From contig JAAVEW010000004.1 in NCBI GenBank assembly GCA_014801075.1, positions 63,600 through 127,599 on the forward strand: a stretch of 64,000 nt of DNA. Direction: 5' to 3'. This document shows, piece by piece, positions 1 through 9,689 of the stretch. The first letter of the stretch is position 1. Every line of letters starts with the position of its first letter. The position numbers and the translations under genes are program-made. The DNA is from Barnesiella sp. (GTDB lineage Bacteria; Bacteroidota; Bacteroidia; Bacteroidales; Muribaculaceae). The notes beneath the pieces are model-generated. The model had not been told where the DNA came from. It saw only the letters and a list, made by a program, of their open reading frames with translations, and searched no databases.

Positions 1-1545
1 TACACCCGAAAGTGTGTACACCTCCGGGTTTTCATCAAAAGGGGCCACAGTCACGTCGGCTACTGATGAAGTATTGTCGGCGGGAAGAAGTCTCTTTGCA
101 AGAATTGCATACTCCGAAGCAAATGAATACTGGTGGAACGGCTTGGTCTTGACCTCCGAGCCCCAGCCTGTGCGCAGATGTATGGGCAGCAGGTTGCCCA
201 CGTTATACTTCTCGAACGCAGTGTCAAGGTTGGTCTGATGATAGGCGAGGTATCTTTCGGGGTTCACGCCCGCTGCTTCGGCATAGGGAAGTCCGTCGAC
301 AAACGAGCGGATAAGCACGTCGTTGAACCATGTAAGGAATCCCTCCGTAGCTTTCGTGTCGGTGTTGAACTCATAGCTGCCGCCGTTACGGCCGCTCTCC
401 ACGCCAAACAGCCTGATTGAGCCTGAGATATAGTTGCCGAGGTCATTGATGAGAGCCTTGTCGCCGGTGGTGCGGTAAAGCTCCGCGGCGCCCGAAATCA
501 TAGTGCCTGTGTTGTAGCTGATGAAGCTGCCGGTAGGACCACCGCAGTCAACGTGCTGACGGTAGCCGCCCTGCACCTTGATAGTATTGTCGGCACCCAT
601 CATGTCCCAGAACACCTTCTTGTCGGTGCTATACAGGTTATCTTTCTGCCAGTCATACACTTTTCTCGCAAATTGCAAATAGCGCTCCGAGCGGGGAGTG
701 GCGTTATCCTTCACCACATACACCTTGTTGGCCTCGTCGCGGTCATAGAATCGGTAAGCCTTCTCGCCGTCGGTCAGCGCGTCATTGGCCTCGAGATCTG
801 CGTAGATGTCTGAGAGCCACACGAGCGGCTGTATGATAGGAGCATTGGAGCAGGCATGCTTCGAGTTGTAGCCGGGGCCCCAGGTGATACCGCCATACTC
901 CTTGCCGTCACCGTCGTGCCAGCAGTCCCATCCTTCGAGAGCGTAGTCGGTAAGATAGACAGCACGGTCGAGGTAACTGCGGTTGTCGGTCAGCTTGTAG
1001 GCGCGTATCAGTTCGCGGGCTATCCACATCTGGTCGTCATACACGTTGAGGATACCCGATACGTCGGCACCGCCGCGGCGCGATGCACGGGGCACGGCAT
1101 AGGGCGACACCGATTTGCTGATTACAGCGTAAGAGGGGAGATTGTAAGTACCGCGATACCACTCCAGATTGTCGATAATCTTGTCGAGTTGCGAAGTATA
1201 GTAAGGCTTGAGCTGCGCAACCCATTGCTGAGTCTCGGCATCGTCCACTCTCTCCAGAGCGTTCATCGCCTCAAGCAGAGAGCAGTGGGCCTCGATGGCC
1301 GCGGTGTAAGGCCACACGTCCGACGGGCCGCTCTTGTCGTCGACATTGATGTCAAATACGTCGCATATCGCGATGTCGGTATTGCTTTTAACAGTCGCAG
1401 CCTTGTTCCATGTAGCATCGATAATAGCCATGGCGCGTTCCACATTACGCTTTGCAAGCTGCTGGTCGGCAGTCAGTTCGGCATGTGCGGCAGCGCCGGT
1501 AAGACACATTGCAAGCGACAGTATATAGGGGGATAATTTCTTCAT
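1..1545 (-). CDS. GH76 family endo-alpha-1,6-mannanase-like protein, partial at C-terminus
   Basis: Secreted (alpha/alpha)6-barrel glycosidase expected to cut alpha-1,6-mannan backbones internally. The start at 1545 opens a signal peptide (MKKLSPYILSLAMCLTGAAAHA). The GH76 signature Asp-Asp pair lies in NVYDDQMW at residues D170/D171, the position of the catalytic nucleophile and acid/base in the family. Other family-like stretches are GWDCWHDGDG, GGITWGPGYNSKHACSNAP and a C-terminal HLRTGWGSEVKTKP. The reading frame is open to base 1 and ends in VYTLSGV, which looks like the start of a Por-like tail, so probably only about 20-30 residues are missing. It is the last visible gene of the SusCD operon, 112 nt after the DUF1735 lipoprotein and behind a hairpin at 1602-1636. 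GH76 is seen from motif and length; mannan as substrate is family knowledge supported by GH92 and GH125 nearby. Confidence 0.88.
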   Translation of the reverse strand, partial: MKKLSPYILSLAMCLTGAAAHAELTADQQLAKRNVERAMAIIDATWNKAATVKSNTDIAICDVFDINVDDKSGPSDVWPYTAAIEAHCSLLEAMNALERVDDAETQQWVAQLKPYYTSQLDKIIDNLEWYRGTYNLPSYAVISKSVSPYAVPRASRRGGADVSGILNVYDDQMWIARELIRAYKLTDNRSYLDRAVYLTDYALEGWDCWHDGDGKEYGGITWGPGYNSKHACSNAPIIQPLVWLSDIYADLEANDALTDGEKAYRFYDRDEANKVYVVKDNATPRSERYLQFARKVYDWQKDNLYSTDKKVFWDMMGADNTIKVQGGYRQHVDCGGPTGSFISYNTGTMISGAAELYRTTGDKALINDLGNYISGSIRLFGVESGRNGGSYEFNTDTKATEGFLTWFNDVLIRSFVDGLPYAEAAGVNPERYLAYHQTNLDTAFEKYNVGNLLPIHLRTGWGSEVKTKPFHQYSFASEYAILAKRLLPADNTSSVADVTVAPFDENPEVYTLSGV

Positions 1546-1601
1546 AGGGTATAGTGATTAGTTTGGGTAGTTTAAACAGTAATATAAAATAATTTTAAAC
1601 A

Positions 1602-1636
1602 GGATAGGTGTCAATGATGGCATTGACACCTAATCC
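1602..1636 (-). terminator. Intercistronic hairpin before the GH76 gene
   Basis: A perfect 12-bp stem (TAGGTGTCAATG with its complement, arms 1605-1616 and 1621-1632) closes a 4-nt loop; one more GG/CC-type extension is possible with a bulge. It lies between the DUF1735 lipoprotein stop and the GH76 start. On the transcribed minus strand it is followed by a mixed A/T run rather than a clean U tract. It may attenuate or process the transcript rather than stop it fully. Confidence 0.45.
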
Positions 1637-1657
1637 TTTTGGAATTATTCCGTTATC

Positions 1658-2701
1658 TTAGAATTCAATCTGGTCCTCCTCAGGTTTCTGAGTATTGAGC
1701 TTGCGCTCCATAGTCATAGTACCCTTGATGTGGTAGTTGATTGCAGTTCCGGGAGCGGTCTTGGTATCGGAGTATTTGTAGTCAACACCGTTGATGATGA
1801 CGGTCTTGCGCATGATATAGCTCTGCACCTCGTCCTCTACCTCGAGAATGGTGTAGTGAGCTTCCGAAAGCTGCTCGAATGCCATCTCGGGGCTTGCAGG
1901 GTCACCCCACAGCACTACGCGGCCGTGAGCTGAGTCACCCTCGTCGGGGATGAACTGAGCGAAGATTTTGAAGCTCTTGCGTATCTGTGACTCCTCGTTG
2001 ATAGTACCGGCGTAGAAGAATACTTCGTCGTCGCTCACGGCGTAGGTCTGCACCGTGTTCATAGCGCCCGGCTCTTCATTATCCTTGCCGTTAGGCTCTA
2101 TGATATAGTATTTGAGGTTGGTTGCCTGATACACACCCGAATAGTCGGTGTAGGGGAGCACACGGAGCATCGCGGTGGCGAAGTTCTTCAACGGGTTGCG
2201 CATGGGATGGTCAACAGTCAGCGGCAACACATACTTGTCGCTAAGGTCGAGATTGCGGAAGTCAAGCTTGATGCGAAGCAACTCTATGTCCTTACCGCCG
2301 GGGATAGTAATCTGCGAGGGATACTCGGCGAAGGCCGACATATCCTTGTACCATATATCGGTGCGGTTGGAGAAACGCGCCGGGTTGAGGTAGTCGAGAG
2401 TGTCGGAGTGAACGATGTTGACAGTGATATTGTTGGAGTGAACGGTCGAGCCCGACACCTGCACGGGCAGGTCGTAGTGCGACAGGCCATGCTCGCCGTA
2501 GAGCGCATCACCATTTTCATTCACTCGTGTAAGAGGAACGTACACAGTGGTCACACCCACGCTGTTGCCCTCAGTGTCGAGGGGAGCCACGAAGCCGATG
2601 TAGTGCTGATACTGCTCTTCATTCCAGTCGTCGTTGCATGAGGTGATGCCTAAAGCGGCAACACCCATCATGCAGTATGTAAATATCTTTTGAAGTTTCA
2701 T
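1658..2701 (-). CDS. DUF1735-type surface lipoprotein (SusE/F position)
   Basis: A 347-residue lipoprotein directly downstream of SusD (12-nt gap), the slot normally held by SusE/SusF-like surface glycan-binding proteins. The signal sequence ends in a lipobox (LGITSC, Cys22) followed by acidic residues (NDDWNEE), which fits surface export of Bacteroidetes lipoproteins. Residues about 35-175 resemble DUF1735 (BT_3987-type N-terminal domain): VYVPLTRVNENG, ITIPGGKDIE, KYVLPLTVD. The C-terminal half (DYSGVYQATNLKYYIIEPNG onward) looks like the lipocalin-like DUF4361-type domain often paired with it. No catalytic motif was seen. Family placement comes from remembered motif patterns; glycan binding is inferred from position and architecture. 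Confidence 0.72.
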   Translation of the reverse strand: MKLQKIFTYCMMGVAALGITSCNDDWNEEQYQHYIGFVAPLDTEGNSVGVTTVYVPLTRVNENGDALYGEHGLSHYDLPVQVSGSTVHSNNITVNIVHSDTLDYLNPARFSNRTDIWYKDMSAFAEYPSQITIPGGKDIELLRIKLDFRNLDLSDKYVLPLTVDHPMRNPLKNFATAMLRVLPYTDYSGVYQATNLKYYIIEPNGKDNEEPGAMNTVQTYAVSDDEVFFYAGTINEESQIRKSFKIFAQFIPDEGDSAHGRVVLWGDPASPEMAFEQLSEAHYTILEVEDEVQSYIMRKTVIINGVDYKYSDTKTAPGTAINYHIKGTMTMERKLNTQKPEEDQIEF

Positions 2702-2713
2702 CTTATTAAATTT

Positions 2714-4924
2714 TTAGAGGAATGTATGCCATCCGGGGTTCTGTACGAGATTTTTGTTACGCTTGATTTCTTCGGTTGAGATGGGCCAGAAGTACATCTT
2801 GTCGGAGAATACGGTAGGCAGGTCGTAAATAGGTACAATCTTGTGGAAGTCGGCACGCTGCGACTGGGTCATCAGCACGTTGCAACCGTAGATAGGCAGA
2901 GACTCTTCATAGGGAGCGTCCATCCAGCGGCGCAGGTCATAGTATCGTTTGCCTTCACCCATAAGCTCGATCATACGCTCGCGCTTGATAGTCTTACGCA
3001 TGAGCGACTGGTCGCTGTAGGTCTGTGCGCTGTAGTCAGGCACGCCGGCACGGCAGCGCACGGGGCGGATACCGCGTTTCATCTCGTTGATATCACGGCT
3101 CACGGTGTAGGTCTCCTGACCGTTCCACGAAGCTACGCTGTAGCTGCCTGTGAGCTCGTTGAGAGCCTCGGCATACATCAGCAGGATATCGGCATAGCGG
3201 ATAGCGGGTTCCCACTTGGGAGTGATGTTGCCATAGTCAGCGCCGTCGCGTTGCTTGCGCCAGTCGTTGGGGTTGACCCATTTCTTCACCGAGTAACCTG
3301 TGCGCAGGTAGTACGACGAGTTGTTATAGCCGTTGCTCGGGTCGAAAGTCTGGTTACCGTCAGCATCCACGTGGCGGTTGGTACCGCGGTAGTAGAATAT
3401 CTGGGGATAGTATTCATTCTTTGAGTTGACCTTATCGGGGTCTTTGCTCCACCAGTGTGAACCGCTGTAACCTACCGAAGCATAGAAACGGGGCTCGCGG
3501 TTGGCATACTGCATACATACATCCACGTCGAGCGGCGGGAAGTTGGTGTAGAGTGTCTGCGGGTTACGGGGTGAGTTGCCGGTGAACTCGCTTGAGCGCT
3601 CGCGGGTATCCACGAAGTCAGCACCCTCGTAGCCGGGCATGCTGTTCATACCGGCGCAGTTCGTACCGTCGTTCATGTAATAGGCGTCAACCATCTTCTG
3701 GGTCAGACCGTGGCAGTTGAAACCGTTGAGTGTAGTAGGCATAGCGTGAGTCACGAAGCCTTCGACACCCTGGTGGCCGCTCATGTTGTAGCCGCGTGAG
3801 AAGATTACCTCGGGGTTCTCAAGACCTACGGCACCGTTGAAGAGGTCGCGGTAAGAGAGATAGGGGTCGATGTCGGCCCAGCCGTTAGGCCATGCCTGAG
3901 TGGAGAAGTCGCCGTCGGCGGGGGGAGTGATGGTCTTGGGATAGCCCGAAGTCTCGTTGTTGGTGGTGTTGACACCTACGTGGTAGAGTTCGTAGCCGGC
4001 GCCGAGTTCCATGACGTCGCGGCAGGCTGCGGCTGCGCGGGCCCATTTTGACTCATCGTATGTAGTGCTGAGAAGCTGCTTGCCATCCTTGTTGATGAGC
4101 TGGTTGACAAACGCTGCCTCGGTAGCGCGGGGGCTGCCGTTGGTCAGCTGACCGTTGGCAAGAGGAGATGCGGCATAGAGGTAAGCCAGCGCGCGGGTTG
4201 CGAGAGCGGCGCCCTTGGTCGGACGGCATATCGCAGTTGCGTCAGTGTTGACACCCTCCTGATAGATGCGGCTCACCATCTTGAGTTCCTTGGCGGCCTG
4301 CACCATCTCCTGACCGATGAATTCTGCAACCTCTTCGTAAGAGTTACGCGGCAGTGACAGTGTCTCGTACGACTGGGTATAGTCAGCGGTTTCAACCGGC
4401 ATGATGGGCACAGGACCATATTTGCGCAGCAGCAACCAGTAGTAGTAAGCGCGGACAAAGCGGGCCTGACCCTTCATGTCCATGCGGTCCTCTTCCGAGA
4501 GCTTGTAGTTCATGTCGATATTGTTGATGAATATCGAAGCCTGATAGATACCCTTGTAAGCATCATCCCATGCTCCGGCACCGAAATTCTCGTCATAGTC
4601 ACCGCGTTTGAACGCGTTGTACGACTCCATGTAGGGGAACGCATCGCCCTTGTTGGCGTCACGGTCGCCGTAGTACATATCGTCGGCGAAGCACTGGCTG
4701 AAAGCGCCGCCTTTGGTTTTGCAGTCGGCGAGGTCGCCTTTAAGGAAACTGTAAGCCTGTGAGAGCCACTCATTGGTCATGTTGATGTCGGTAAAGACAG
4801 TCTCGATGGTGACTCGGTCATCGAAATATTTATCGGAATCAAGCTCGTCGGCACATGAGCACAGCATCGCGGCGCATGCCAGAATACCTGAAACCGGGAT
4901 TATAATTCTTTTTTTCATTTTCAT
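2714..4924 (-). CDS. SusD/RagB family nutrient-binding outer-membrane lipoprotein
   Basis: SusD-like partner that caps the SusC channel and captures oligosaccharide at the cell surface. At 736 residues it is longer than average but within the large SusD class. It has a lipobox (AAMLCSC, Cys24) followed by ADELDSD. N-terminal TPR-type helices are visible (GQARFVRAYYYWLLLRKYG, the classic SusD 'RAYYYWLL...YGPVPI' stretch near residue 155) and the C-terminal RagB/SusD domain ends with RERMIELMGEGKRYYDLRRW and NPGW. It follows SusC with a 12-nt gap, so the two are translated from one message. No defects were seen. Specificity cannot be read from sequence; the neighbouring GH76 suggests alpha-mannan oligosaccharides. 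Confidence 0.96.
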   Translation of the reverse strand: MKMKKRIIIPVSGILACAAMLCSCADELDSDKYFDDRVTIETVFTDINMTNEWLSQAYSFLKGDLADCKTKGGAFSQCFADDMYYGDRDANKGDAFPYMESYNAFKRGDYDENFGAGAWDDAYKGIYQASIFINNIDMNYKLSEEDRMDMKGQARFVRAYYYWLLLRKYGPVPIMPVETADYTQSYETLSLPRNSYEEVAEFIGQEMVQAAKELKMVSRIYQEGVNTDATAICRPTKGAALATRALAYLYAASPLANGQLTNGSPRATEAAFVNQLINKDGKQLLSTTYDESKWARAAAACRDVMELGAGYELYHVGVNTTNNETSGYPKTITPPADGDFSTQAWPNGWADIDPYLSYRDLFNGAVGLENPEVIFSRGYNMSGHQGVEGFVTHAMPTTLNGFNCHGLTQKMVDAYYMNDGTNCAGMNSMPGYEGADFVDTRERSSEFTGNSPRNPQTLYTNFPPLDVDVCMQYANREPRFYASVGYSGSHWWSKDPDKVNSKNEYYPQIFYYRGTNRHVDADGNQTFDPSNGYNNSSYYLRTGYSVKKWVNPNDWRKQRDGADYGNITPKWEPAIRYADILLMYAEALNELTGSYSVASWNGQETYTVSRDINEMKRGIRPVRCRAGVPDYSAQTYSDQSLMRKTIKRERMIELMGEGKRYYDLRRWMDAPYEESLPIYGCNVLMTQSQRADFHKIVPIYDLPTVFSDKMYFWPISTEEIKRNKNLVQNPGWHTFL

Positions 4925-4936
4925 TGTTTTTCGGGA

Positions 4937-7900
4937 TTAGAACGATACTGTTAAACCTAAGGTGAACGATTTGGTCAGCGGGTAAGCTTCACCGTTTGTG
5001 CTGCCCATTTCGGGGTCCCAGAGTTTGAAGTCGGAGAATGTCACGAGGTTGTTGGCCTGGAAGTAGAAGCGTGCGCCCGACATGCGTAACGGGTCGAGAA
5101 TGCTCTGGGGCAGTGAGTAGCCGATTTCCAGGTTCTTCAGTCGCAGGTATGACATGCTGCGTGCCCAGTAGCTCGACGCGCGGTAGTTGTTATGCTCTGC
5201 GTAGCCTGTCAGGTAAACGAGGCGGGGATAGCTTGCGTTGGGGTTCTCGTTGGCGGGGATACCGAGCTGTGCGGCTGTCTCGCTGTCAACCCAGCGGTCG
5301 GCGATAAGGTCACCGAATATCTGGCCGTAGCGGTCCTGTGAGAATGCCCATACACTCTTGCCATTCATCATGACTGTCTGCTTGCCGGCGCCCTGGAAGA
5401 GCACGTTGAAGTCGAAGCCTTTCCACTGCACCGATGCACCGAAACCGTAGATGAGGTTGGGGTGGTCGGTTGAGCCGATAGCTACCTGGTCGTCGTTGTT
5501 AACTACACCGTCACCGTTGACGTCCTTGTACTTGATATCACCGGGCATCACCTCGCCGAACTGCTGGGTGGGGTGAGAGCGGATATCGTCGTAGTCGGCG
5601 AACAGGCCCTCGGCCACGAGACCGTAGATCTGACCCACGCGGTAGCCGGTGTGGAGCTGATAGGGATAAGTTACATTTTCGATATCGTAGTCGAGAATGG
5701 TGTTCTTGGAGTAAGTGAGGTTACCGCGGACGGTCACTGTCACGTCGCCGAAGCGGTCAGTGAAGCGGAAGTTACCGTCGACACCTTCCGATTTCACAGC
5801 ACCTACGTTGGCCCACGGTGCTGACTCCAGACCGAGCGAACCGGGCATGAAGTTACGCAGCATGTAGATACCGGTACGTTTTTCGTGGAAGTAGTCGGCT
5901 GTCAGTGAGAAGCGGTCATTGAAGAGCGACAGGTCGATACCTACGTCCTGCTTGGTCGAAACCTCCCAGGTCACGTTGTTTGATGCGAGCGCCGTGTAGT
6001 GCAGACCGTTTGACCAGTTACCGGGGGTCGGAGCCTGGATGGTACCGAAGTTGTACACATTGTCGCCGCTGCCGCCGATGGTGTAGAGATAGGGGAAACG
6101 TACATCCATAGCGTCGTTACCTACCTTACCCCATGAGTAGCGTATCTTGAACTGGTTGAGCCATGACTGTGAAGCCCACTCCATAAATTTCTCACGCGAG
6201 AGATTCCATCCGGCCGAGAATGCGGGGAAGAAGCCCCAGCGGTGATGGTCGGCGAAGTTCTCCGAGCCGTTGTAACCGAAGTTGACATCGGCGAAGTAGC
6301 GGTAGTCGTAGTTGTAGAGGAGCTGACCTGCAACCGACATATTCTTCTTCGATACCGAGTTCTTGATATCGTCACCGATATTCTGGGTAGTGGTGAACGA
6401 GTCGTAGGTGTACTTGGCGTTGGCGCCCACGTTGTTCTTGCCGAAGCTGCGGTCGTAGTTGAAGAGGAAGTCGAGGAACATGCGGCGCGAACCGTTGTTG
6501 TCAGAGCTCTGGCTCATAGGCTCCATGTCGAAAATCTTGTCGAAGATGATTTCGCCGGTTGCCTTGTCGCGGCCGTTGGCATACCAGCGGTCGGGCTGCT
6601 GATAGTGCTTGATCTGCGAGTAGTTGTAAGTGTCATAACCCACGCGGCCGGTGAAGCGCAGACCCTCGGTGATGAAACGCAGGTCCTGTTCGAGCGATAC
6701 GTTGTTCTGCAGGTTGTTGTTCCACTCGGTGAGGTAACCTGTCTGGGTAGTCATGACCCAGGGGTTGGTGCGGGTCTGGTCACGACCCATGTTGATCATG
6801 GGCACGTAGCCGTTGGAGTAGAGCACCGGAGTGAGGATTGCATTGTAACCGAAGAGCGAGTTCCACAGGTCCACGTCACCCTGACCGGGAGCGTTACGGG
6901 TGGAGAGGTCGCCTGAAGTACCGATGCGGATTATGGTCGTCGGAGTAGCGGTGATGTCGAGGTTCACGCGGTAGTTCCAGCGGTTGTAGTTGGCATTGGT
7001 ATTGTATTTGTCCTTGATGGCCTTGTCGGTCTTGTACATACCCTCGTCCGATACGAACGATGCCGAAGCATAGTAGCGGGCACGCTCGCCACCACCCGAG
7101 ATGTTGACATTGGCGCGGTAGCTCATGGCACCGTCTTTAAGGATAAGGTTCTTCCAGTCTACGTTGGGGTAGAAGTCGGGGTCGAGACCGTTCTGGAAAA
7201 GTTCGATTTCGGTGGGAGTGAAGTAAGTACCTCTCGCACGGGTGATGTTGGCCTCGTTGAGAAGTTTGGCGTAAGTCACACCGTCGACAAATTCCGGAGT
7301 CTTTGTGCGCGAGTTGTATGATGACTCGAGTTTCACGTTCACGTTGATTTTGCCATCCTTACCATGCTTGGTGGTGATGAGCACAACGCCGTTCGCACCC
7401 TTCGAACCGTAGATTGCGGTTGCCGAAGCGTCCTTGAGCACGGTGAATGTCTCGATATCCTCGATGTTGAGGTCGTCGATATTCTCGCGTTCGAAACCGT
7501 CCACGAGGATATAAGCGCTCTTCGATGCACCGAAGGTTGAGATACCGCGAATCCAGAATTCCGATTTGTTCTTACCGGGCTGGCCCGAAGTCTGCATAGC
7601 CATGACGCCCGGCACGTTACCGGCCAGTGCATTTGATATGTTGGAGGTAGCGAAGTGCTTCATATCGGTTACGTCGACCGAAGTCACGGCACCGGTCACC
7701 GATATTTTCTTACGGGCACCCATACCGGTTACCACAACCTCGTTGAGCTCGGTTTTCACTTCGTCCATCTTAAGGTCGTTCCAGTTGGGGCTGAGGTCCT
7801 TCACTTTTATTTCGAGAGGCTGCATGCCGAGGTAGGTCACTGTCACGCTCTCCGCATTGTCGGGAATGTCGAGCGACCAGTTACCGTCGAGGTCGGCCGT

Positions 7901-8053
7901 CACTGCCGTTGTGGTGCCCGTCACTGCGATTACGGCACCGGTGAGGGGTTCGCCGTCAGCCGAGCTGACTACGTTACCTCTATATTCTTTGGCAACCATG
8001 GCAAGCGTTGAGAGCGCGCCTGCTACGACTACCGATAAAAGTCGTTGATTCAT
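4937..8053 (-). CDS. SusC/RagA family TonB-dependent outer-membrane transporter
   Basis: A 1038-residue TonB-dependent receptor importing oligosaccharides across the outer membrane with the adjacent SusD. After the signal peptide (MNQRLLSVVVAGALSTLAMVA) comes a carboxypeptidase-D-like beta-sandwich (about 25-95; GNVVSSADGEPLTGAVIAV). A TonB-box-like segment (LNEVVVTGMG, about 103-112) precedes the plug domain, with the SusC signature WIRGISTFGASKSAYILVDG and the strand ATAIYGSKGANGVVLITT. The rest is a 22-strand barrel ending in an aromatic strand (LTKSFTLGLTVSF), as required for BAM insertion. It sits between the IPT/NHL lipoprotein (31 nt upstream) and SusD. Transport role is established family knowledge. 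Confidence 0.97.
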   Translation of the reverse strand: MNQRLLSVVVAGALSTLAMVAKEYRGNVVSSADGEPLTGAVIAVTGTTTAVTADLDGNWSLDIPDNAESVTVTYLGMQPLEIKVKDLSPNWNDLKMDEVKTELNEVVVTGMGARKKISVTGAVTSVDVTDMKHFATSNISNALAGNVPGVMAMQTSGQPGKNKSEFWIRGISTFGASKSAYILVDGFERENIDDLNIEDIETFTVLKDASATAIYGSKGANGVVLITTKHGKDGKINVNVKLESSYNSRTKTPEFVDGVTYAKLLNEANITRARGTYFTPTEIELFQNGLDPDFYPNVDWKNLILKDGAMSYRANVNISGGGERARYYASASFVSDEGMYKTDKAIKDKYNTNANYNRWNYRVNLDITATPTTIIRIGTSGDLSTRNAPGQGDVDLWNSLFGYNAILTPVLYSNGYVPMINMGRDQTRTNPWVMTTQTGYLTEWNNNLQNNVSLEQDLRFITEGLRFTGRVGYDTYNYSQIKHYQQPDRWYANGRDKATGEIIFDKIFDMEPMSQSSDNNGSRRMFLDFLFNYDRSFGKNNVGANAKYTYDSFTTTQNIGDDIKNSVSKKNMSVAGQLLYNYDYRYFADVNFGYNGSENFADHHRWGFFPAFSAGWNLSREKFMEWASQSWLNQFKIRYSWGKVGNDAMDVRFPYLYTIGGSGDNVYNFGTIQAPTPGNWSNGLHYTALASNNVTWEVSTKQDVGIDLSLFNDRFSLTADYFHEKRTGIYMLRNFMPGSLGLESAPWANVGAVKSEGVDGNFRFTDRFGDVTVTVRGNLTYSKNTILDYDIENVTYPYQLHTGYRVGQIYGLVAEGLFADYDDIRSHPTQQFGEVMPGDIKYKDVNGDGVVNNDDQVAIGSTDHPNLIYGFGASVQWKGFDFNVLFQGAGKQTVMMNGKSVWAFSQDRYGQIFGDLIADRWVDSETAAQLGIPANENPNASYPRLVYLTGYAEHNNYRASSYWARSMSYLRLKNLEIGYSLPQSILDPLRMSGARFYFQANNLVTFSDFKLWDPEMGSTNGEAYPLTKSFTLGLTVSF

Positions 8054-8084
8054 TGTTGGAATGCTTGGTTTAGATTTGGTTTAA

Positions 8085-9638
8085 TTACTCTTCCTCAAGG
8101 TCGATGTTCTCTTCGCTCTCCAGTGAGATGGTGCGCACGCGGCGGTTGTTGTGGTCGAGCACGTAGAAGATATCGCTTGCCTGATCGTAGGCCAGTCCGG
8201 TCACGTCGCGGAAGCGGGCCTGCTGGCGTATGTCACCATCCTCCGTACCCCATATGTTACCGTTGGTAGAGGGGGCGCGGCCGGCGTATGTGCGTACAAG
8301 GCCGTCGGGGGTGATATAGCGCACGCAGAAGTTGAGGCAGTCGCAGAAGTAGAAGTCATAGAGGTCTTCCTTACCCTGTTTCTCATACTCGGCATTGTAG
8401 ACGAATACTCCCTGATAGGGGCGGTGGATGCGGGCGTTGGTACCGACGGCATCTTCCCAGCCACCATCATCGAGGTTGGAGTTGAGACCGGCGATTACGT
8501 AAGGAGTGGTGAACTCTTTCTTATTCCAGTCATAGTCGGTGCGCATGATGACATTGCGGTTGACAATGGTGATGTAAGCGTAGTCGCCCGAGGGGTGGAT
8601 TGTAATCTGGAACTCGTAAGAGGGGTCCTGAATACGGTAGAGCTCACGGAAAGTGGTGTAGTGGGTATCGTCAATATATCCGGTCCAGGTAAATGTCTTG
8701 CCGGGATTGTTGAGGTCGGGGATAGGATTGGCCATTGCTTCGAGATAGTCCTCAAACTCGCCGCGGAACAGCGAACCGTTCTCGTAGGAGTTGAAGTAAA
8801 TCTCACCGTTGACGGGGTGAACGGCCACGCCGTTACACTGCTTGTAGGCGTAGAGCACCTGGGGTGTGCGGTTGAGGAATGAGCCGTTGCCGCCACGCTC
8901 TATCACCCACACGCTTGTAGAGTGATTACTGTTGTCGGCGCGGTCGGTCGACACGAGCATGTACTTGCCGTCGAGGGTGAAGTCGATGTTGCGCAGACGC
9001 TGGTTCTGGAAGCGGTTGGCATCGAGAATCTTGGTGGCTGTGCGGTTGGCAAGGTCAAGCTGCGCGATGAAACCGTCGCCGCGGTCGTAAGCGATGTAGA
9101 GCAGATTGGGGTTGAGCGGGTCAAACTTCAGGCAGCCCTCGGCGTTGAAGCCGGCGGCGATGTCAAATGAGCCCCAGATTTCACCCTGGTCGTCCTGCTC
9201 GTTCTGGTAGCCTACGAGAGTACCTACCACTTTCTTGCGTACGTAAGTGATTTTCTTGTCCGAAACGATGGTGCGGCCATGCTCGCCGTTGTCATCGGTT
9301 ACGGTAAGTTCGATTTCACCGGAAAATGCGCCGGAGGGTACGAAAGCGTAGAGTTTGTCATTCATGACATTCACTACCACTGCGTCCTTACCGCCTATTT
9401 TCAGGCTTACGTTCTCCTTCTTGTTGCCGAAGTTGCTGCCGTAGATGATAATCTGGTCCTGATAACCTGCTTCTTCGGGCAGGAATCGGCTTATCTCCAC
9501 AGCCTGGTTGGGGTTGTAAGCGGCGCCCGAATCCAACTTGTCGTCGTCGGAGCAGGAGTTGACCGCCAGGATAATACCTAACGCTCCCAGGATACCGATA
9601 CCCCTTTTCAAGGTTTTGATAATGATTGATTTGAACAT
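8085..9638 (-). CDS. IPT/TIG-domain lipoprotein with NHL-type beta-propeller
   Basis: A 517-residue lipoprotein (lipobox ILAVNSC, Cys29, then SDDD) expected on the cell surface. Residues about 45-130 form an IPT/TIG immunoglobulin-like domain (EAGYQDQIIIYGSNFG, LYAFVPSGAFSGEIELTVTD). Residues about 150-510 form repeated propeller blades of NHL/YVTN type (LYIAYDRGDGFIAQLDLANRTATKI, LVRTYAGRAPS, ASDIFYVLDHNNRRVRTISL). IPT plus NHL proteins are regular members of Bacteroidales polysaccharide loci and are usually taken as surface glycan-binding proteins. It lies 51 nt after the GtaA-like gene and 31 nt before susC, so it is co-transcribed. No enzyme motif was seen; glycan binding is inference. 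Confidence 0.8.
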   Translation of the reverse strand: MFKSIIIKTLKRGIGILGALGIILAVNSCSDDDKLDSGAAYNPNQAVEISRFLPEEAGYQDQIIIYGSNFGNKKENVSLKIGGKDAVVVNVMNDKLYAFVPSGAFSGEIELTVTDDNGEHGRTIVSDKKITYVRKKVVGTLVGYQNEQDDQGEIWGSFDIAAGFNAEGCLKFDPLNPNLLYIAYDRGDGFIAQLDLANRTATKILDANRFQNQRLRNIDFTLDGKYMLVSTDRADNSNHSTSVWVIERGGNGSFLNRTPQVLYAYKQCNGVAVHPVNGEIYFNSYENGSLFRGEFEDYLEAMANPIPDLNNPGKTFTWTGYIDDTHYTTFRELYRIQDPSYEFQITIHPSGDYAYITIVNRNVIMRTDYDWNKKEFTTPYVIAGLNSNLDDGGWEDAVGTNARIHRPYQGVFVYNAEYEKQGKEDLYDFYFCDCLNFCVRYITPDGLVRTYAGRAPSTNGNIWGTEDGDIRQQARFRDVTGLAYDQASDIFYVLDHNNRRVRTISLESEENIDLEEE

Positions 9639-9689
9639 GATATAGAATTTAGATTAGTTTGTTTTGCGTTGCGATGAATAGCAGGTCGG